DNA of 64,000 nt, taken from contig NZ_JARVWW010000014.1 in NCBI RefSeq assembly GCF_029846715.1, forward strand, positions 62,001-126,000, written 5' to 3'. The DNA is from Bradyrhizobium nivariense. Its GTDB lineage: Bacteria; Pseudomonadota; Alphaproteobacteria; Rhizobiales; Xanthobacteraceae. Position numbers and translations under genes: made by a program. Below, piece after piece: positions 60,332 through 64,000 of the stretch; position 1 is the first letter of the stretch, and the number at the start of each line of letters is the position of its first letter. The notes beneath the pieces were generated by a model that was given only the letters and a program-made list of their open reading frames with translations, was not told where the DNA came from and made no database searches.

Positions 60332-61615
60332 CTACTCCGCCGCGGTCACCGGCAACTTGGCGTTCTGGCCGTAGCGCTGGTCGATATAGTCGATCACGAG
60401 CGCCTTGAAGTCGGCGGAAATGGTCGGGCCGCGCAGGGTCCGGAACTTCTTGCCGTCGACGAACACCGGCGCAGCCGGCGCTTCGCCGGTGCCCGGAAGC
60501 GAGATGCCGATATTGGCGTGCTTGGATTCGCCCGGGCCATTGACGATGCAGCCCATCACGGCAACGTTGAGCTCTTCCACGCCGGGATATTTCGTCTTCC
60601 AGGCCGGCATCTCGTCGCGAATGAAACCCTGGATCGAGCTGGCCAACTCCTGGAACGTGGTCGAGGTGGTGCGGCCGCAGCCGGGGCACGCCGCAACCAG
60701 CGGCACGAAGGTGCGGAAGCCCATGGTCTGCAAGAGTTCCTGGCCGACCTGCACCTCACGGGTGCGGTCGCCGCCGGGCTCCGGCGTCAGCGAGATGCGG
60801 ATGGTATCGCCGATGCCCTGCTGAAGCAGAATGCCGAGCGCGGCCGAGGATGCAACGATGCCCTTGGTGCCCATGCCGGCCTCGGTGAGTCCGAGATGGA
60901 TGGCGTAGTCGGAACGCGCCGCGAGATCCTGATAGACCGCGATCAGATCCTGCACTGCCGAGACTTTGGCAGAGAGGATGATGCGATCCTTCGGCATGCC
61001 GAGCTCTTCGGCACGCGCGGCCGAGAGCAGCGCGGACTGCACCATCGCCTCGCGCGTCACCGCGCGCACGTCGCGCGGATTGGCGGACGCGGCGTTCTCG
61101 TCCATCAGCTTGGTCAGCAGTTCCTGATCGAGCGAGCCCCAATTGGCGCCGATGCGCACCGGCTTGTTGTTCTTGTTCGCGATCTCGATGATGTCGGCGA
61201 ACTGGGTGTCGCGCTTGTCCTTGAAGCCGACATTGCCGGGATTGATGCGATATTTGGCGAGCGCCTCGGCGCAGGCCGGATAGGCCGCCAGCAGCTTGTG
61301 GCCGATATAATGGAAGTCGCCTATCAGCGGCGTGGTGATGCCGCGCTTGAGCAGGCCGTCGCGGATGTGCGGAACTGCGGCTGCGGCCTCCTCGCGGTCG
61401 ACGGTGATGCGGACCATTTCGGAGCCGGCGCGTGCCAGCGCTGCGACCTGGGCAATGGTGCCGTCGATATCGGCCGTGTCGGTGTTGGTCATCGACTGTA
61501 CGACGATCGGCGCACCGCCGCCCACGGCAACGTCGCCGACCTTGACCTGGGTGGTCTGGTGCCGGGGCGCGGGGCCCGCGACGTCGGAATCGATGGAGTT
61601 TTCGAGCTTGTTCAT
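60332..61615 (-). CDS. ispG: 4-hydroxy-3-methylbut-2-enyl diphosphate synthase
   Basis: A 427-residue protein (MNKLENSIDSDVAGPAPRHQ; an ATG three codons upstream also exists). It is the [4Fe-4S] enzyme that reduces methylerythritol cyclodiphosphate in the MEP path to isoprenoids. TIM-barrel part: VVQSMTNTDTADIDGTIAQV and PVRIGANWGSL. Cluster cysteines: AACPGCGRTTST and VAVMGCIVNGPGESKHANIG. It feeds isopentenyl diphosphate to enzymes such as the prenyl synthase at 50754. It follows the DMT exporter gene by 12 bp. Confidence 0.97.
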   Translation of the reverse strand: MNKLENSIDSDVAGPAPRHQTTQVKVGDVAVGGGAPIVVQSMTNTDTADIDGTIAQVAALARAGSEMVRITVDREEAAAAVPHIRDGLLKRGITTPLIGDFHYIGHKLLAAYPACAEALAKYRINPGNVGFKDKRDTQFADIIEIANKNNKPVRIGANWGSLDQELLTKLMDENAASANPRDVRAVTREAMVQSALLSAARAEELGMPKDRIILSAKVSAVQDLIAVYQDLAARSDYAIHLGLTEAGMGTKGIVASSAALGILLQQGIGDTIRISLTPEPGGDRTREVQVGQELLQTMGFRTFVPLVAACPGCGRTTSTTFQELASSIQGFIRDEMPAWKTKYPGVEELNVAVMGCIVNGPGESKHANIGISLPGTGEAPAAPVFVDGKKFRTLRGPTISADFKALVIDYIDQRYGQNAKLPVTAAE

Positions 61616-61627
61616 GGCGTCCAAATA

Positions 61628-62581
61628 TCAGGTTTTGGTGACGTTCAGCAATGCATCACGCGGCGCCGCAGCGGATTGGCTGGGACGGTTAACCAGAAAA
61701 AGCCCAGCAATTACAAGGACCGCAGCGGCCCCGAATGTCAGGCTCAGGGTGTCGTGCATGATGAAATAGCTACCCACCACGCCAAACAAAGGGGTGATGA
61801 AGGTAAAAGCCGACAATTTGCTGGCCGAATAGGTCTTCACCAGCGCGAACCAAAGCGTGAACGTGGTTCCCACCACCCAGATCGCCTGGAAGGCCATCAG
61901 GCCCAGCGACAGCGGCGATGGCATGTGGGGGATGGTCTCCCCGAACAGCCAGGCGGCCGCGCCGAGGATCGGGATCGAGGTCGCGACCTGGTAGCCCAGC
62001 GCCTTCTCCGGCGCCGCGAAGCGCAGCCGCGTACCCTTGGCGATCAGCGTGGTCGCCGCCCACAGCGCGGCGCCGCCGACGATCATGAGGTCGCCGAGCA
62101 GAACATGCGAATCGACGTTGGGCTGCGGCACCCCAATCGCGAGTGCGACACCGGCAAAGCTTACGGCGAGACCCAGCCATTGCGTGCCGCCAAGCCGCTC
62201 GCCGAGCACCTGGTAGGAGCCGAGCGCGACGAAGAACGGCGCGGTGTAGAGGAACACCACCGCCCGCGACGCCGGGGTGAAGCGCAGGCCCTGGAAGATC
62301 AGCACGAACTCGATGCCGAACATCAGTCCGGCGATGATTCCGGGCTTCCAGGTGCCGTCACGTTCGAAGAATTTAACGCCGCGCAAGGTGCCGATGATGA
62401 ACAGCACCGGCAGCGCGCCCATCGAGCGGATCGTGGCCTGAAGCATCGGCGGAATGTCCGGCAGCACCAGCTTCACCGCGATCTGGTTGAACCCCCAGGT
62501 CAGGCACAGCATGAGCATCAGGGCGATGGCGCCGGCACTGAGGGGACGACCGGCGGACGTTATGGCTTGTGGTGAGGACAT
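61628..62581 (-). CDS. DMT-superfamily (EamA) transporter
   Basis: A 317-residue inner-membrane protein with ten predicted helices in two EamA repeats (~20-145 and ~165-300). Repeat 1 includes LCLTWGFNQIAVKLVLPDIP and PASRAVVFLYTAPFFVALGS; repeat 2 includes MIVGGAALWAATTLIAKGTR and SAFTFITPLFGVVGSYF. These transporters usually export metabolites. It lies 36 bp after the Zur-like gene and 12 bp before ispG, so zur - exporter - ispG may be one transcript. Confidence 0.92.
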   Translation of the reverse strand: MSSPQAITSAGRPLSAGAIALMLMLCLTWGFNQIAVKLVLPDIPPMLQATIRSMGALPVLFIIGTLRGVKFFERDGTWKPGIIAGLMFGIEFVLIFQGLRFTPASRAVVFLYTAPFFVALGSYQVLGERLGGTQWLGLAVSFAGVALAIGVPQPNVDSHVLLGDLMIVGGAALWAATTLIAKGTRLRFAAPEKALGYQVATSIPILGAAAWLFGETIPHMPSPLSLGLMAFQAIWVVGTTFTLWFALVKTYSASKLSAFTFITPLFGVVGSYFIMHDTLSLTFGAAAVLVIAGLFLVNRPSQSAAAPRDALLNVTKT

Positions 62582-62617
62582 GTCTTCCTGAAAAACCGGC
62601 TTTGCGCCGTTGTTGCT

Positions 62618-63112
62618 TTATGCAGCTTTCTGACAATGCGCACAGACGCCCGTGATTTCCACCACGGACAATTTGGGAGCGAAGCCTGAGCTGCGCGCGG
62701 CGGCGTTGAGGTCCTTGGCGAACGACGCCGACGGAATCTCACCGACCAGACCACAGCGCTCGCAGATCAGGAACGTCACCGCCGTGGTCGCGTCATGGTC
62801 GTAGGCGGCGCAGGCGAGATAGGCGTTGCGGCTCTCGATGCGGTGCACGAGGCCGTTGGCCATCAAGAAATCGAGAGCACGATAGACCGTGATCGGCGCC
62901 GGCCGCGGCATCGATTTCGCCAGCTCGTCGATCACCTCATAGGCGCCGAGCGGGCGGTGGCTCGAGAGCAGCGCCCCCAGCACATGGCGGCGTATAGGCG
63001 TGAATTTCTGCGCGCGCTGCGCGCAGACGGCCTCGGCATGCGCCAGCGCATCCGCAGTGCAGCGGCCGTGATCGTGGTCGGGCGCGGGAAATGCCGGCTT
63101 TGCGAGGGTCAT
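62618..63112 (-). CDS. Fur-family transcriptional regulator (Zur-like)
   Basis: A 164-residue protein. The winged-helix N-domain (LGALLSSHRPLGAYEVIDEL, PITVYRALDFLMANGLVHRI) is followed by a dimerisation domain with two structural zinc pairs (CERCG and CAHC). The N-terminus HDHGRC and the YLACAAYDHDA segment in place of the Fur HHDH-type motif fit the Zur branch, which represses zinc uptake genes. No zinc transporter is next to it here, and a specific zinc site cannot be confirmed. Confidence 0.88.
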   Translation of the reverse strand: MTLAKPAFPAPDHDHGRCTADALAHAEAVCAQRAQKFTPIRRHVLGALLSSHRPLGAYEVIDELAKSMPRPAPITVYRALDFLMANGLVHRIESRNAYLACAAYDHDATTAVTFLICERCGLVGEIPSASFAKDLNAAARSSGFAPKLSVVEITGVCAHCQKAA

Positions 63113-63190
63113 GGGACCGGCGTTCTAGCATCTCGGATGGGGAACCCAAAGCAGGACCGGCGATGCGGCGATCAGCCATGCTCTTGCTGC

Positions 63191-63203
63191 GGGACAGTGT
63201 CCC
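63191..63203. promoter_or_regulatory. Perfect palindrome GGGACAGTGTCCC
   Basis: A 13-bp perfect hyphenated dyad in the divergent gap between the Zur-like and MarR genes, 67 bp before the MarR start. It is a possible operator; the cognate protein is unknown. Confidence 0.35.
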
Positions 63204-63225
63204 GTAAACCCGCCATGAAATAATC

Positions 63226-63239
63226 ATAAGCTTGCTTAT
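63226..63239. promoter_or_regulatory. Candidate MarR operator ATAAGC-TT-GCTTAT
   Basis: A perfect 14-bp palindrome in an AT-rich stretch (AATAATCATAAGCTTGCTTA), followed by a partial second copy AAGCTTATT at 63249-63257, overlapping the expected promoter 30-45 bp before the marR-like start. Its size and AT content match MarR-family operators, so autorepression is likely. Confidence 0.6.
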
Positions 63240-63269
63240 TATATCCCAAGCTTATTGGAGACCAAGCTC

Positions 63270-63752
63270 ATGAGCCGAGGGCCCGTGGACCAGAACTTCC
63301 TGTTTACGCTCGCCGAGCTCTATCGCCTGTTGCGGGTCTACGCCGACAAGGAGGCCTCGCGCTTCGGCATCACCCGCGCGCAATGGGCGGTGCTGGCCAA
63401 GGTCGAGCGCAGCGAAGGCATGAAGCAGTCGGAGCTCGCCGAGCTTCTCGAGGTGCAGCCGATCACGCTGACGCGCCTGATCGACAAGCTCTGCGACAGC
63501 GACTGGATCGAACGCCGCAGCGATCCTTCGGACCGCCGCGTCAAGCGGCTGTACCTGAAGAAGGCCGGGCGGCAGTTGCTCGGACGGATGAGCGGGCTGA
63601 AATCCGAGCTCACGGCCAACGCGCTCGACGGCATTACCCCGGCGGACGCCCATCGCCTCCTCACCCAGCTCGAAACAATCAAGGAAAACGTGCGTACCGC
63701 GATCCAGACCAGCGGAGCGGAACAAGCGCGTAAGGAGCAGCGCTATGGCTGA
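63270..63752 (+). CDS. MarR-family transcriptional regulator
   Basis: A 160-residue protein from ATG 63270 with GGAG nine bases upstream; a TTG at 63255 is an alternative. It is a winged-helix dimer protein: GITRAQWAVLAKVERSEGMK, SELAELLEVQPITLTRLIDK (recognition helix) and the wing ERRSDPSDRRVKRLYLKKAG. It overlaps the next efflux gene by eight bases and so very likely represses an EmrAB-type efflux operon until a drug-like ligand binds. Confidence 0.93.
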   Translation: MSRGPVDQNFLFTLAELYRLLRVYADKEASRFGITRAQWAVLAKVERSEGMKQSELAELLEVQPITLTRLIDKLCDSDWIERRSDPSDRRVKRLYLKKAGRQLLGRMSGLKSELTANALDGITPADAHRLLTQLETIKENVRTAIQTSGAEQARKEQRYG

Positions 63753-64000
63753 TCAAGTCCTCAAGTTCCAACCCGAGCAGAAGATCGACGGCGGCAAGCC
63801 CGCCAAGAAAGCCGGCACCGATCCGCGCCGCCGCCTGGTGGCCGGCCTGCGCCGCTATCGCCGCGTCCTGCTCCTGGTCGTGCTGCCGATCGTCGTCACA
63901 GTTGCCGGTTTCACCTTCTATCTCAATGGCGGCCGTTATGTCGGCACCGACGATGCCTATGTCGGCGCCCAGAAGGTGCTGGTGACTCCCGACATCTCCG
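63745..64000 (+). CDS. HlyD/EmrA-type membrane fusion protein, 3' part outside window
   Basis: About 85 N-terminal residues are visible. They form a basic cytosolic stretch (KKAGTDPRRRLVAGLRRYRR), one membrane helix (VLLLVVLPIVVTVAGFTFYL) and the family hallmark YVGTDDAYVGAQKVLVTPDI, the first strand of the biotinyl-lipoyl-like domain. It would link an inner-membrane MFS pump (EmrB) to the outer membrane. Translationally coupled to the MarR gene by an 8-base overlap. Confidence 0.92.
   Translation, partial: MADQVLKFQPEQKIDGGKPAKKAGTDPRRRLVAGLRRYRRVLLLVVLPIVVTVAGFTFYLNGGRYVGTDDAYVGAQKVLVTPDIS

Overview
The window is high-GC DNA from an alphaproteobacterium, most likely Bradyrhizobium or a close relative. 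I infer this from the GC-rich codon use, the amino acid:[carrier protein] ligase cluster of the kind described in B. japonicum, the urt/fmd amide-uptake operon, and several families of dispersed palindromic intergenic repeats. It looks like ordinary chromosome. I see no rRNA, tRNA, CRISPR array, prophage or insertion sequence.

Region 1 (1-8.3 kb) is an acyl-CoA catabolic cluster: a carboxyltransferase cut by the left edge, a beta-keto acid cleavage enzyme, an AraC regulator, a glutathione S-transferase, two acyl-CoA dehydrogenases and a divergent acyl-CoA ligase. The ligase has a frameshift and is followed by a heavily deleted remnant of a substrate-binding-protein gene, so the right end of the cluster is decaying. 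Region 2 (8.3-18.4 kb) holds a glycosyltransferase-like gene, an XRE regulator, a VIT/VWA protein with an LPKTA sorting signal next to its own class of sortase, a second glycosyltransferase, an ADP-forming acyl-CoA synthetase and an MCE protein.

Region 3 (18.4-34.1 kb) has a large autotransporter and then an eight-gene minus-strand operon: ABC transporter urtABCDE, formamidase, FmdB and aliphatic amidase. Together these would import urea or short-chain amides and release ammonium. Divergent from urtA lies a very unusual sensor: an NCS1 transporter-like membrane domain, a cysteine-rich linker, a histidine kinase and a receiver in one 1123-residue protein. It overlaps a LuxR-type response regulator gene and is preceded by a sigma-54-like promoter. 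This is the most interesting locus in the window.

Region 4 (34.1-43.6 kb) has a Baeyer-Villiger monooxygenase, a secreted trypsin-like protease, a HAD hydrolase, the methionine-salvage pair mtnP-mtnA, and the aminoacyl-carrier-protein cluster (carrier protein, acyl-CoA dehydrogenase homologue, zinc-dependent aa:CP ligase, GNAT-like protein). Region 5 (43.7-54.3 kb) has two tail-to-tail cyclic-di-GMP proteins, a small conserved-looking protein, a membrane protein, ribosomal protein L32, mtgA, a polyprenyl diphosphate synthase, a DUF1345 protein and a secreted caspase-like protein.

Region 6 (54.4-64 kb) has a GFA-fold protein, an NTF2-like protein, a class A beta-lactamase, a CPA1 antiporter, an N-acetylmuramoyl-alanine amidase, a TauD-like dioxygenase, ispG, a DMT exporter, a Zur-like regulator, and a MarR regulator overlapping an EmrA-type efflux gene cut by the right edge.
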